Shown here: positions 1 to 8,770 of the stretch, in pieces
Numbering within the stretch: the first letter of the stretch is position 1
How the letters are laid out: the number at the start of each line of letters is the position of its first letter
Source: JALOTE01 sp031422195
GTDB lineage: Bacteria; Pseudomonadota; Alphaproteobacteria; Rhizobiales; Rhizobiaceae
DNA: 64,000 nt
NCBI GenBank assembly: GCA_031422195.1
Contig: JANOPZ010000077.1
Span: 4,647-68,646, forward strand
Direction: 5' to 3'
Notes under the pieces: model-generated
Told to the model about the DNA's origin: nothing
Databases searched by the model: none
What the model saw: only the letters and a program-made list of their open reading frames with translations
Translations under genes and position numbers: made by a program

Positions 1-542
1 GATTTCAAACCGATCGAATAGCCAGCATAAATTATGATGGCAACCAACATGAGGAAATCGCCAAAGTTTAAGCCAGCATCTAAGATGTCAAAGACGTTTC
101 CACCGGTCACAGTCAGCACCACACCGATAATGCTGACGGCAAAGCCTAGCATCTGGCGCGGTGTTGTTTTAATGCGGAAAACCAGCAAATTGCCGATAAA
201 AATAAACAGCGGAATGGCGGCCTGCTCAATTGAGATGTTGATGCCGCTGGTGTGCGCGGCAGCGGAATAAAACAGCACGTTGAACAAGGTAAACCCGGCC
301 ATGCCCATCAACAGCAGATAAGTGAGTTTTGTTTTGATTGCCGGCCAATCTTGCCGGACTTCGCGCAACGAAATCGCCCACATAAACACAACTGCAATTG
401 ACCAACGCCCGAGCGTTAAAATCATTGGCGAAACATAGCCGACGGCTAGCTTACCGGCCACGGCGTTGCCAGCCCAAGCCAGCATTGTGATAATCAGTAA
501 AATGTGTGGGCGGCTGGTTAGCGCACCCCAAAGTTTTTCCAT
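1..542 (-). CDS. DMT/EamA-family transporter, 3' end beyond window
   Basis: Reading leftwards from an ATG at 542 gives about 180 residues of an uninterrupted, hydrophobic protein that runs off the left edge. It begins MEKLWGALTSRPHILL and then shows the alternation of helices typical of one EamA domain, with the early motif AWAGNAVAGKLAVG and a later SAAAHTSGINISIEQ helix. This fits a ten-helix drug/metabolite exporter of the inner membrane. Its start overlaps the stop of the Anbu gene by one base (TGATG), so it is probably translationally coupled to that operon. The substrate cannot be told. Confidence 0.85.
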   Translation of the reverse strand, partial: MEKLWGALTSRPHILLIITMLAWAGNAVAGKLAVGYVSPMILTLGRWSIAVVFMWAISLREVRQDWPAIKTKLTYLLLMGMAGFTLFNVLFYSAAAHTSGINISIEQAAIPLFIFIGNLLVFRIKTTPRQMLGFAVSIIGVVLTVTGGNVFDILDAGLNFGDFLMLVAIIIYAGYSIGLK

Positions 543-1300
543 CAGGATGTGCTTTTTATATGTTCATCGAGCGAGAATGGCTCCAAGGCATCAAACGCAT
601 TGCGAAGTGCTTTGCTCCAACCCGATGAAATGGAGCGATAGTAAGCGTCACGTTCGTCAACCCGGAATTCATGTGTTACGGCGTGATCATCTTCCAAGCA
701 GATTTGAACATCAATCGGCAAGCCAACCGAAAGATTCGATTTAATAGTGGAATCAAAAGATACCAGCAAAAGTTTTATGGCTTCTTCCATGCTCATTTCC
801 GGCCGGTAAGCGCGGACGATAATAGGCTTGCCATATTTCGTTTCGCCAATTTGAAAAAATGGTGTGTCGGCGGCAGCCTCAATAAAATTGCCTTCAGGAT
901 AGATCATAAAAAGCCGCGATGGGCTATTGCCGATACGGCCGCCGAGAATGAAAGTTGAGTTGAACGCCGTTTCAGCTTTCTGCCCAGGCGCGCCAGCATG
1001 GCTTTGGATCACTTCGCGCAAGGTTTTGCCAACCATACGTGCGATTTGAAACATGGATGGCGCTTCCAGAATTGATGGCGCGCGGTCTGCCGCCGCTTTG
1101 GTCCGCTCATCCAATATGCTGATAGCGGCTTGCGTGGTGGCTAAATTTCCCGCGGACAAAAGCGTGATAACGCGCTCGCCCGGAATTGACCAAGTGTTCA
1201 TTTTTTTGAAGACTGAAATGCTGTCCACGCCCGCATTTGTGCGCGTGTCTGACATAAATAAAAGCCCCGCATTGAGCTTGAGGCCAACACAATAGGTCAC
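542..1300 (-). CDS. Anbu-type proteasome-like peptidase
   Basis: This 252-residue protein has the N-terminus MTYCVGLKLNAGLLFMSDTR, characteristic of Anbu (COG3484), the bacterial ancestral beta-subunit of the proteasome family. The Thr just after Met1 is the expected nucleophile after Met removal, and SDTRTNAG is the family signature. The start is GTG at 1300 with AGGAG about 8 bases upstream. The family assembles self-compartmentalised rings, but its natural substrate is not settled. The three genes upstream (transglutaminase-like, alpha-E, circularly permuted ATP-grasp) are its usual partners, so family assignment is secure. Confidence 0.93.
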   Translation of the reverse strand: MTYCVGLKLNAGLLFMSDTRTNAGVDSISVFKKMNTWSIPGERVITLLSAGNLATTQAAISILDERTKAAADRAPSILEAPSMFQIARMVGKTLREVIQSHAGAPGQKAETAFNSTFILGGRIGNSPSRLFMIYPEGNFIEAAADTPFFQIGETKYGKPIIVRAYRPEMSMEEAIKLLLVSFDSTIKSNLSVGLPIDVQICLEDDHAVTHEFRVDERDAYYRSISSGWSKALRNAFDALEPFSLDEHIKSTS

Positions 1301-1329
1301 GCTTGAGTCTCCTGAGATAGCCTGCCTGT

Positions 1330-2127
1330 TTATTGCTCAACTTGAACAGAAACAACCAGCTTTTCACCGTGATCACCAAAGACCAAACCTGAAACCGGCG
1401 CGGCACCGCGATAATCGAGGCCGGTTGCCACGCGCACATATCGCTCATCGGGAGATGTGCCGTTTGAAATATCAAAGCCGATCCATCCAATATCATCGAC
1501 ATAAGCTTCAGCCCAAGCGTGGCTGGCGGGTTGTCGCCCGTCTTCTCCGTCAATTCTGAGGTAACCGCTGACATAACGCGCAGGAACGCCGAGTTTGCGG
1601 GCAGCAGAAATAAAAATTTGGGCATGATCTTGGCAGACGCCAAACCCGCGGGCGAAAGCATCTTCAGCTGTGGCGCTAACATCGAGATCTTCTTTGGAGT
1701 AAGGCACAACTTTGAGAATTGCCGCTGAAAGTGCGTGAAGGCCGACGAGGCGATTGCTCACATCGATGCCCCGGGCAATTGCATTGACATTTTTTCCAGC
1801 CCGCGTCAGGGTAGTCTGTCGCAAAAACATCCATATCGGCACAAAGCCGCCATGCGGTCCTATAATTCCATGGTTTTCCGTGGTTTCAATTTCGCCATGG
1901 GCCACAATTCTAATTTCACGTGTGCCTGCTTCGGCGTTGACCAGATCCACTTGGTTATTGTGATGGTCATGATAGCTAAGTTCAATTTTGCCGCCGGTGA
2001 CATCCGTTTGCCAGGAGATGACGCGTTGGCCTGCCCGAGACTTCGGCGTCACGCGCAACCTTTGCAAACCATAGGGGATTGGCGCATCAAAAGTGTAGTG
2101 TGTGGTGTGGCTGATTTTCAAAAGCAT
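1330..2127 (-). CDS. Transglutaminase-like cysteine peptidase family protein
   Basis: The 265-residue protein starts MLLKISHTTHYTFDAPI, matching the N-terminal beta domain of bacterial transglutaminase-like proteins. The central part holds the Cys-His-Asp core: the Cys lies in ARGFGVCQDHAQIF, the His in PASHAWAEAYVDD, and the Asp follows in GWIGFDISNG. The fold cleaves or forms amide bonds. It sits 12 bases downstream of the alpha-E gene and 29 bases upstream of Anbu, the conserved order of this module, which suggests a role in processing peptides made or recognised by the neighbouring ATP-grasp system. Confidence 0.92.
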   Translation of the reverse strand: MLLKISHTTHYTFDAPIPYGLQRLRVTPKSRAGQRVISWQTDVTGGKIELSYHDHHNNQVDLVNAEAGTREIRIVAHGEIETTENHGIIGPHGGFVPIWMFLRQTTLTRAGKNVNAIARGIDVSNRLVGLHALSAAILKVVPYSKEDLDVSATAEDAFARGFGVCQDHAQIFISAARKLGVPARYVSGYLRIDGEDGRQPASHAWAEAYVDDIGWIGFDISNGTSPDERYVRVATGLDYRGAAPVSGLVFGDHGEKLVVSVQVEQ

Positions 2128-2138
2128 GGATTTATCGA

Positions 2139-3080
2139 TTATTCATAGAACCGGTACTCCCGGTCAATGATTGCGCCAAGCTTGATATTGTCAACGATAA
2201 AACTTTGCAGAAAATCATGTAAGCCTTCATCGAAAATACTGGCGATTGTCCGCCCCCGAAGTGTGTTGAGCGTTTGCTTTGCAGCATCGTGGCACCCATT
2301 GCGGCTTTTATATTCGCCCGCCAAATGGTTGAGGTTATCGTCGATTTTAGCGTAACAAAACGCAAGTGATCGCGGCATGCGCGGCTCAAGAATGAGCATT
2401 TCAGCGATTTGTGACGGGCTGTAGCTGGCATCATAGATATAGCGGTAGGACGAGTGTGCTGAAACAGACCGCAATATGCTTTCCCATTGCACATTGTCGA
2501 GCGACGAGCCAACATGTTGAACGCTTGGAAGCAGCACATAATATTTTACGTCGAGAATACGCGCTGTATTGTCCGCGCGCTCAACGAATGTACCAAGGCG
2601 GGCAAAATTATACACTTCATTGCGCAACATTGTGCCGTGGAGAGCCCCACGAATGAGGCCAGATTTGCGGCGTATAAGCTCCAGAATATTAGGAAGTTCT
2701 GATTCTTTAATCGGTTTTGCCAACGCATGACGGAGCAATAACCAGCTTTCGTTGGTGGCTTCCCAAACTTCACGGGTGAGGGCGGTACGGACCATTCTGG
2801 CATTGGTCCGCGCTTGATCAATCATGTTGACAACGCTGGCCGGATTATCTTTGCCCCGCAGCAAAAAGTCGATGACTGTTGCCGCATTGAACGGATTTCC
2901 GGTTTTTTCAAAGGCAAACCGACCTGCTGCAGTATCAATGACCGAAGCCCATTCACTGGCTGCATCTTTGGAACGCGTCAGCGACATGCGAAGCCCGACC
3001 TCCAGCAAGCGTGCAGTATTTTCCGTCCGCTCAACAGCACGAAACATCCAATACATACCGTTTGCGGTGCGTCCGAGCAT
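2139..3080 (-). CDS. Alpha-E domain protein (COG2307)
   Basis: The 313-residue, almost wholly helical protein begins MLGRTANGMYWMFRAVERTENTAR; GRTANGMYWMFRYVERAEN-like openings are diagnostic of the alpha-E family. A second copy of the pattern, FARLGTFVERADNTARILDVKYY, occurs near residue 165. No catalytic residues are known for the family; it accompanies circularly permuted ATP-grasp proteins and is presumed to assist them. It begins 6 bases after the stop of the ATP-grasp gene, so the two are clearly cotranscribed. Confidence 0.92.
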   Translation of the reverse strand: MLGRTANGMYWMFRAVERTENTARLLEVGLRMSLTRSKDAASEWASVIDTAAGRFAFEKTGNPFNAATVIDFLLRGKDNPASVVNMIDQARTNARMVRTALTREVWEATNESWLLLRHALAKPIKESELPNILELIRRKSGLIRGALHGTMLRNEVYNFARLGTFVERADNTARILDVKYYVLLPSVQHVGSSLDNVQWESILRSVSAHSSYRYIYDASYSPSQIAEMLILEPRMPRSLAFCYAKIDDNLNHLAGEYKSRNGCHDAAKQTLNTLRGRTIASIFDEGLHDFLQSFIVDNIKLGAIIDREYRFYE

Positions 3081-3086
3081 TCGCTT

Positions 3087-4523
3087 TTAGTCCTCCAAAA
3101 CCCAAGTGTCTTTGGTGCCGCCGCCCTGACTTGAATTGACAACGAGCGACCCCTTTTTGAGTGCCACGCGCGTTAGCCCGCCCGGCACAATATCAATCGT
3201 ATCAGAGACCAAAACGTAAGGTCGCAAATCAACGTGGCGAGGTGCCAAGCCGTTTGCCGTCATGATAGGCACAGTGGAAAGCGCCAAAGTCGGTTGCGCA
3301 ATATAGTTGGAAGGTCGCGCTATGAGTTTTTCGCGGAAAGCGGCAATTTCTTTTTTTGAAGCCGCAGGCCCCACCAGCATGCCATAGCCGCCCGAACCAT
3401 GAACTTCTTTCACAACCAATTCTGATAAATGTTCAAGGACATAACTTAGCGATGATTTATCACCGCAGCGCCACGTTTGCACGTTTTTGAGGATCGGTTG
3501 TTCGCCGGTATAAAACTCAACAATATCGGGCATATAAGAGTAAATTGCTTTGTCGTCGGCAATGCCGGTGCCGGGGGCATTTGCAATTGTGATGCCACCC
3601 GCACGGTAGACATCAAAAACACCCGGCACGCCCAGCAGTGAATCCGGTTTGAAAGTCAGCGGGTCAAGATATTCATCATCGATACGGCGATAAAGCACAT
3701 CAATGGTTTTGTAACCGCGCGTCGTGCGCATTTTTACGCGGCCATCAACAATGCGCAGATCAGAGCCTTCAACCAATTCAACGCCCATTTGATCGGCGAG
3801 AAATGAATGCTCAAAATACGCTGAATTGTGAATACCGGGGGTGAGAACGGCAATTGTCGGCGTGCCGTCGCAGGCCGTCGGCGCAAGTTTGGATAGCGTA
3901 TGGCGAAGGCGTGTCGGGTAATCTGAAACAGATCGCACACGGTTTTGTGAGAATAGTTCCGGAAACATATGCATCATGGTTTCACGGTTTTCGAGCATAT
4001 AAGATACACCTGATGGTGTGCGGGCGTTGTCTTCGAGCACAAAAAAATCATTCTCGCCGGTGCGCACAATATCAACACCTACAATATGGGTATAAACATT
4101 GCCGGGCGGTGTCATGCCAATCATTTGCGGAACAAAGGCAGCGTTTTCTGCGATGATCTGAACGGGTATGCGCCCGGCACGCACGATTTCCTGTTTGTGA
4201 TAAATATCAAATAAAAACGCGTTGATCGCCCGCACCCGCTGTTCAATACCGCGGGTGAGTTTCGTCCATTCCGGAGCTGAAATAATGCGTGGCACAATAT
4301 CAAAGGGGATAATGCGTTCTGCAGCTTCGGTATCGCCATAGACTGCAAATGTAATGCCGGTGCGGCGAAACACTGTTTCACATTCTGCCGCTTTTGCTGC
4401 AAGGCGCTTTGGCTCTTCACCTTGCAGCCAGCTATTGTATTTTTGATAGGGCGCACGGACGCCGGAACTTGCGTCATTAATCGACGTTGTCATTTCGTCA
4501 AAAGGCAATGTGCTGGCTGTCAT
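3087..4523 (-). CDS. Circularly permuted type-2 ATP-grasp protein (COG2308)
   Basis: This 478-residue protein matches the circularly permuted ATP-grasp family in length and in motifs such as FVLEDNARTPSGVSYMLENR (about residues 165-184), which contributes acidic metal ligands, and VKEVHGSGGYGMLVGP (about 375-390), a glycine-rich phosphate loop. Such enzymes are predicted amide or peptide ligases using ATP, with the product unknown. It is the first of the four Anbu-module genes in transcription order, and a 71-base gap separates it from the creatininase gene upstream, so an internal promoter is possible. Confidence 0.92.
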   Translation of the reverse strand: MTASTLPFDEMTTSINDASSGVRAPYQKYNSWLQGEEPKRLAAKAAECETVFRRTGITFAVYGDTEAAERIIPFDIVPRIISAPEWTKLTRGIEQRVRAINAFLFDIYHKQEIVRAGRIPVQIIAENAAFVPQMIGMTPPGNVYTHIVGVDIVRTGENDFFVLEDNARTPSGVSYMLENRETMMHMFPELFSQNRVRSVSDYPTRLRHTLSKLAPTACDGTPTIAVLTPGIHNSAYFEHSFLADQMGVELVEGSDLRIVDGRVKMRTTRGYKTIDVLYRRIDDEYLDPLTFKPDSLLGVPGVFDVYRAGGITIANAPGTGIADDKAIYSYMPDIVEFYTGEQPILKNVQTWRCGDKSSLSYVLEHLSELVVKEVHGSGGYGMLVGPAASKKEIAAFREKLIARPSNYIAQPTLALSTVPIMTANGLAPRHVDLRPYVLVSDTIDIVPGGLTRVALKKGSLVVNSSQGGGTKDTWVLED

Positions 4524-4594
4524 GTTCCCCCGAACATTTAATGCAAATCTGTGTTCAATTCCACCTTGTCAGGCAAAGACCATGCCAAACTCTA

Positions 4595-5395
4595 TTAGGC
4601 AAGCAGCCAATCGGCTAGTTTTGCCTTTTGAACATCACGCAAAAGCTGAATGAAGCCTTTGGCTTGGTGATTGGCCGCCAAGATGCCTTTTTCAACAGTT
4701 GCTTTAATAGATTGGCCAACAACACCGTTTGGGTTGAGGTCGCCTGCCATCCACGCGAAAGTCTGCGTGCCGGTATGGCGAAGCAGGCTGAACTCAGCCT
4801 CTGCGTCTTGTATTTTAGATTTGAAATCTTGCGCCAATGCCATGTTTACCAAATCAGGTGCAAAATGCAGCATCAGTGATGTTTCATAATCATCGCCATG
4901 AATGCCATATTTGGAATTGTCATCCGAGAATATACCTTGCGGCATTCCAAAGCGGCTCCATGAGGTTTTGGCAACCAGCATTGCATGTTTAACGCGCAGT
5001 TCGCGCGCAACGATGCCCATTATTTCCTCATTTCCGCCGTGCGAATTCACGAAAATCACTTTGCGAATTTTGGTACGTGCAATGGAGTCGCCAATGTCCA
5101 CCCAATTATTGATAAGGTTCGTTGCGCCAATTGTCAGCGTTCCTGGCGCGCGGATGTGTTCGTTGGATTTGCCGATGGATTGGATCGGCAAAATTCTCAC
5201 ATCCATATCGTCTGGAATTAAAGGAATGACCGTTTTCAGCATGCCCTTCATGATTGAGGTGTCGGTTGAAACCGGCAAATGCGGGCCGTGCTGCTCGGTT
5301 GCGGCAACCGGAATGATCGCCAGCACACGTTCTGCATCAAGGTTTTCAAATTCCTTGGTTGTAAAATCACCCCACCATATTTTGCGTTTTGTCAT
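4595..5395 (-). CDS. Creatininase-family amidohydrolase
   Basis: The 266-residue length and motifs fit the creatininase family (creatinine amidohydrolase, MftE, ArfB-like members). The metal-binding set is visible: an acidic residue in VAATEQHGPHLPVSTD with its two His, and NSHGGNEE near residue 115. The family opens cyclic amides or cleaves formamide bonds, and the substrate cannot be fixed from sequence alone. The start overlaps the RidA gene stop by four bases. Its neighbourhood contains a deaminase-like amidohydrolase, a hydantoinase/oxoprolinase and sarcosine oxidase, which makes creatinine or a related cyclic ureide a reasonable candidate, though this is inference. Confidence 0.85.
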   Translation of the reverse strand: MTKRKIWWGDFTTKEFENLDAERVLAIIPVAATEQHGPHLPVSTDTSIMKGMLKTVIPLIPDDMDVRILPIQSIGKSNEHIRAPGTLTIGATNLINNWVDIGDSIARTKIRKVIFVNSHGGNEEIMGIVARELRVKHAMLVAKTSWSRFGMPQGIFSDDNSKYGIHGDDYETSLMLHFAPDLVNMALAQDFKSKIQDAEAEFSLLRHTGTQTFAWMAGDLNPNGVVGQSIKATVEKGILAANHQAKGFIQLLRDVQKAKLADWLLA

Positions 5396-5793
5396 TTTGG
5401 TTCTTTCTGAGAGGCAGCGGCAACAACTTCGATTTCAACTTTGAAAATTTCCCGCGCAAAGCCGCCGACGATCATCAAGGTCGATGCAGGGGATTCAACA
5501 GGAAACAAGGCGTTTCTCACCGCCATATAGTCCGGCAAGTATGCCCGGTCAGTGACATAGGCATTGATCCGAATGATGTTTTCAAGGCCCATTCCAGCAC
5601 TTTCAAGCACTGCTTTGATATTGGCAAAACAGATTTCTGTTTGAGCGCGAGCATCTTGAGGAATGCTCGCATCGGGCGCAATTCCCAATTGACCCGAACA
5701 AAATAAAAGTCTGGAACCAGCGGGCACTTCCATTCCAAGGGCATAGTTTGAAAATGGCGGATGGATGGAGGCGGGCGTGTGGCGTTTCATCAT
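5392..5793 (-). CDS. RidA-family (YjgF/YER057c) protein
   Basis: Starting at ATG 5793 gives 133 residues, the usual size for a RidA protein. A longer reading to a TTG at 5832 is possible but has no better ribosome site; GGAG lies about 11 bases before 5793. Motifs include FCSGQLGIAPDASIP, an AQTEICFANIKAVLESAG helix and the C-terminal KVEIEVVAAAS strand. Some subgroups hydrolyse enamine/imine intermediates; others are aminoacrylate peracid-type enzymes in pyrimidine or other N-heterocycle catabolism. Coupling to the creatininase gene by an ATGA overlap suggests a joint catabolic role. Confidence 0.85.
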   Translation of the reverse strand: MMKRHTPASIHPPFSNYALGMEVPAGSRLLFCSGQLGIAPDASIPQDARAQTEICFANIKAVLESAGMGLENIIRINAYVTDRAYLPDYMAVRNALFPVESPASTLMIVGGFAREIFKVEIEVVAAASQKEPK

Positions 5794-5961
5794 AGTCTGG
5801 TCAGCTCCGAAAAATGCCTCAACAGCATTCAACTATACAATTTGAAAAACAAGCACTTGCCCCGTTGCAACCTGCCACTATTTTGGGCATCAATAGTTTA
5901 GGTTTGTCAAAAAACTGTCACCCTAGCTGCCCAGAGCGCGCAGTTTAGCAGCCATTTTGTT

Positions 5962-5977
5962 TGGCATGAGCCTTGCC
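5962..5977 (+). promoter_or_regulatory. Sigma54 (RpoN)-type -24/-12 promoter
   Basis: TGGCATGAGCCTTGCC has GG and GC separated by exactly ten bases and matches the sigma54 consensus TGGCAC-N5-TTGC in all but one core base. It lies 53 bases before the ATG of the ABC substrate-binding gene, placing the start of transcription near 5988. The 198-base divergent gap also contains a TGTCA repeat pair (about 5907-5921). A clear NtrC site could not be identified. Confidence 0.55.
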
Positions 5978-6030
5978 TATACCTCTATCAAAAGCGGACG
6001 CTAAGTTCCGCTGCAACAGGAGCGTTATCT

Positions 6031-7029
6031 ATGAAAAGAATTTCCACACTTTTGACGACCACTGCGTTGGCAGTCAGCTTTGCCAGTGCAGCTTTGGCGC
6101 AAGATGTAAAAGCTGTGTCATTTGGCACAAACTGGCTCGCGCAGGCCGAGCATGGCGGTTACTATCAATCAGTGGCTGACGGCACCTATAAGGCCTGCGG
6201 TCTTGATGTTTCAATTGTGATGGGCGGACCACAGGTTGATGGCCGCGCATTGTTGCTGTCCGGCAAAATCCAATTCTTCATGGGTGCTAATCTTCTCGAC
6301 ACTTTCAATGCCGTTGAACAGGAAATTCCTGTGAAAATCGTTGCCGGTGACTTCCAGAAAGATCCGCAAATTATGATGTCGCACCCAGGTCAGGGCCTCG
6401 ACACGTGGGAGCAGATCAAGGGCGCAGAAAAAATCATTGTTTCTGATGGCGCAATTCAGTCGTTCTTCCGCTGGATGATGTCTGAAGGTTTTGACGGCAA
6501 CAAACGTGACAACTACACATTTGATCCAGCGCCGTTCTTGGCTAACGTTAAATCTATTCAACAAGGTTATTTGACCTCGGAGCCATATGCTGTTGAAAAA
6601 GCACTCGGCAAAGCGCCAAACGTGTTCTTAATGGCCGATAATGGCTTCACCACCTATTCAACCACCATCGAAACAATGGCTGACACAATCACCAATGATC
6701 CAGCTGCTGTTAAATGCTTTGTTGAAGGTTCAGCTTCCGGTTGGATGAACTACCTCAATAGTGATCCATCAGCTGCAAACGCTTTGATTAAAAAAGACAA
6801 TCCATCCATGGATGACGGCCAGCTTGCTTACTCAATTGCCAAACTGAAAGAGTATGGCGTTGTGCAATCGGGCGATGCTGACACGCTGGGCATTGGCAGC
6901 ATGACCGAAGAAAGCATTGCAGCGTTTTATGCCAAAATGGTGAAAGCTGGCGTTGTGAAAGACGGCCTGGACATTAAAAAAGGCTATGATCTCCAGTTTG
7001 GTGGCCATGGCATCGGTAAAAAAATGTAA
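6031..7029 (+). CDS. ABC transporter substrate-binding protein, NMT1/THI5-like
   Basis: The 332-residue protein has a Sec signal peptide (MKRISTLLTTTALAVSF...ALA, cleavage near residue 23), so it is periplasmic. The mature start KAVSFGTNWLAQAEHGGYYQS is typical of the NMT1/THI5-like family that binds pyrimidine precursors, riboflavin-like, nitrate/taurine or other small heterocycles. CAGGAG sits 10-15 bases before the ATG. It is the first gene of an importer followed by ATPase, permease and an amidohydrolase, and has a sigma54-like promoter, pointing to uptake of a nitrogen-rich ring compound. The exact ligand is unknown. Confidence 0.92.
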   Translation: MKRISTLLTTTALAVSFASAALAQDVKAVSFGTNWLAQAEHGGYYQSVADGTYKACGLDVSIVMGGPQVDGRALLLSGKIQFFMGANLLDTFNAVEQEIPVKIVAGDFQKDPQIMMSHPGQGLDTWEQIKGAEKIIVSDGAIQSFFRWMMSEGFDGNKRDNYTFDPAPFLANVKSIQQGYLTSEPYAVEKALGKAPNVFLMADNGFTTYSTTIETMADTITNDPAAVKCFVEGSASGWMNYLNSDPSAANALIKKDNPSMDDGQLAYSIAKLKEYGVVQSGDADTLGIGSMTEESIAAFYAKMVKAGVVKDGLDIKKGYDLQFGGHGIGKKM

Positions 7030-7049
7030 TTGAAACGGCGGAAGCGGCT

Positions 7050-7892
7050 GTGAACATTCAAAATATGGCCGCTTCGGCCACCAAAATACGTGCTGCTAAC
7101 GAGCGGGTATCTCGTCAGCCATTGGTATCACTGCGCAATATCAACAAGACTTTTGCCAATGGCACGGTTGCGCTTGACGATGTGTCCTTTGAGGTTCGGC
7201 GGGGCGATTTTTTGAGCCTTGTCGGCCCCTCTGGTTGCGGTAAATCCACTGCGTTGCGGTTAATTTCGAAACTCACATCTCCAACAAGCGGAAAAATTGA
7301 CTGGCATGACGGCGTGCCTGCTGCCGGTGATATTGGTTTTGTGTTTCAAGAGGCCACTTTGATGCCTTGGGCGACTGTTTGGGAAAACACTTATTTGCCG
7401 CTGAAGCTCAAAGGCGTTTCTAAGGCCAACGCAGAGCCGCAAATTGAAGAAGCGCTGACACGCGTTAATTTGTTGAAGTTTGCCAAAAGCTATCCGCGTG
7501 AACTCTCCGGCGGGATGAAAATGCGCGTCTCGATTGCGCGCTCGTTGGTGATGCGGCCAAAGATTTTGTTGATGGATGAACCGTTTGCAGCGCTCGACGA
7601 AATCACGCGCTTCCGGTTGAATAATGATTTGCTCGAACTGTGGCAGACCTATGATTGGACTGTTATCTTTGTAACGCACTCTGTGTTTGAAAGCGTTTTC
7701 CTTTCGAACCGCATTGTGGTCATGTCGGCAAACCCGGGCCGCGTTTTTCAGGAAATTGATGTGACAGTCGGTTATCCGCGCGACGAATTGTTTCGCACAT
7801 CACCGCACTATTCTGCCAATTGCCGCGTTGCGTCTGATGCACTGGAAGCGGCTATGAAAATTGGCCCGCAATCATTTGGAGCCCATCTATGA
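7050..7892 (+). CDS. ABC transporter ATP-binding protein (TauB/SsuB/ThiZ type)
   Basis: All ABC ATPase motifs are present: Walker A GPSGCGKST, Q-loop FQEATLMPW, signature LSGGMKMRVSIARSL, Walker B ILLMDEPFAALD and the H-loop VTHSVFES. The GTG at 7050 gives 280 residues; an ATG at 7065 would give 275 and is nearly as good. The protein energises import on the cytoplasmic face with the permease encoded next, to which it is coupled by an ATGA overlap. The LMPWATVWEN stretch is typical of the nitrate/sulfonate/pyrimidine-precursor importers. Confidence 0.95.
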   Translation: MNIQNMAASATKIRAANERVSRQPLVSLRNINKTFANGTVALDDVSFEVRRGDFLSLVGPSGCGKSTALRLISKLTSPTSGKIDWHDGVPAAGDIGFVFQEATLMPWATVWENTYLPLKLKGVSKANAEPQIEEALTRVNLLKFAKSYPRELSGGMKMRVSIARSLVMRPKILLMDEPFAALDEITRFRLNNDLLELWQTYDWTVIFVTHSVFESVFLSNRIVVMSANPGRVFQEIDVTVGYPRDELFRTSPHYSANCRVASDALEAAMKIGPQSFGAHL

Positions 7893-8740
7893 GCGCCATT
7901 GTTGCATCTCGTAACGTGATCGATGTTGAAGAACAGGCCCGTGTTCGTGCTAACGCCCGCGAAAAACTAGGCCGCTGGCTGATCCCTTTGGTTGTGGTGA
8001 TTTTAACAGGCGTTATGTGGGACAGGCTTTGTGTGTGGTATGAAATTCCGCATTACATCGTGCCGCGCCCGTATCGGGTTTGGAATGAGCTGGTCAAGGA
8101 TTGGCCGTTTCTGCTCAGCGCTTTGCAGACGACGCTCTCTACCACATTCTTTGGCCTCGGCATTGCTATTGTTGGCGGTGTTTTGTTAGCCATCGTATTT
8201 AATCAAAGCAAATGGGCGGAAATGACGTTTTTCCCCTATGCCGTAATTTTGCAAGTGACGCCGATTGTTGCGATTTTTCCGATTATCAATGGTTACATTG
8301 ATAGCCGTATGACCAAACTATTGCTGGCGACTTGGTTGGTGGCGTTTTTCCCGCTGCTGTCGAACACCACAATGGGTTTGCGCAGCGTTGATAGTAATTT
8401 GAGGGATTTGTTTAGGCTGAATGGTGCAAGCAAATGGCAAACGCTTGTTCATTTACAATTGCCTGCTGCATTGCCGTATTTTCTGTCAGGACTTAAAATC
8501 GCCGGTGGTTTGGCGCTCATCGGGGCGATTGTTGCTGAATTTGTGGCCGGTGCAACCGGCAATTCGTTTGGCCTTGCTTCGGTGATAGTCGAGGCCAGCT
8601 ACCGCCTGAATCGCCCGCGTTCTTTTGCGGCGCTTGGGTTGATTGCGGTGGCCGGTGTGGCTATTTTCGCGGCCACATCAATTTTCGCATGGCTCATGCT
8701 GCGCAAATGGCATGAAAGCGCAATCAAGCGCGATGTTTAG
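7889..8740 (+). CDS. ABC transporter permease (BPD_transp_1)
   Basis: The 283-residue protein has about six membrane segments and the cytoplasmic EAA loop that docks the ATPase (FRLNGASKWQTLVHLQLPAALPY, around residues 170-192). An N-terminal cytoplasmic stretch of about 28 residues precedes the first helix. It belongs to the TauC/SsuC/ThiX group, in agreement with the NMT1-like binding protein. The start overlaps the ATPase gene by four bases. Confidence 0.94.
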   Translation: MSAIVASRNVIDVEEQARVRANAREKLGRWLIPLVVVILTGVMWDRLCVWYEIPHYIVPRPYRVWNELVKDWPFLLSALQTTLSTTFFGLGIAIVGGVLLAIVFNQSKWAEMTFFPYAVILQVTPIVAIFPIINGYIDSRMTKLLLATWLVAFFPLLSNTTMGLRSVDSNLRDLFRLNGASKWQTLVHLQLPAALPYFLSGLKIAGGLALIGAIVAEFVAGATGNSFGLASVIVEASYRLNRPRSFAALGLIAVAGVAIFAATSIFAWLMLRKWHESAIKRDV

Positions 8741-8770
8741 ATATTGGTCTAAATCCTGAGGCATTTCTGA

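Noticed and set aside
1107..1709. 200-residue open frame on the minus strand overlapping Anbu and the transglutaminase-like gene
   Set aside because: It lies in another frame over two well-supported genes and has no recognisable motif.
5833..5961. NtrC binding site upstream of the sigma54-like promoter
   Set aside because: GC-rich words such as GCAC...TTGC near 5854-5870 do not form a convincing TGCACC-N5-GGTGCA palindrome.
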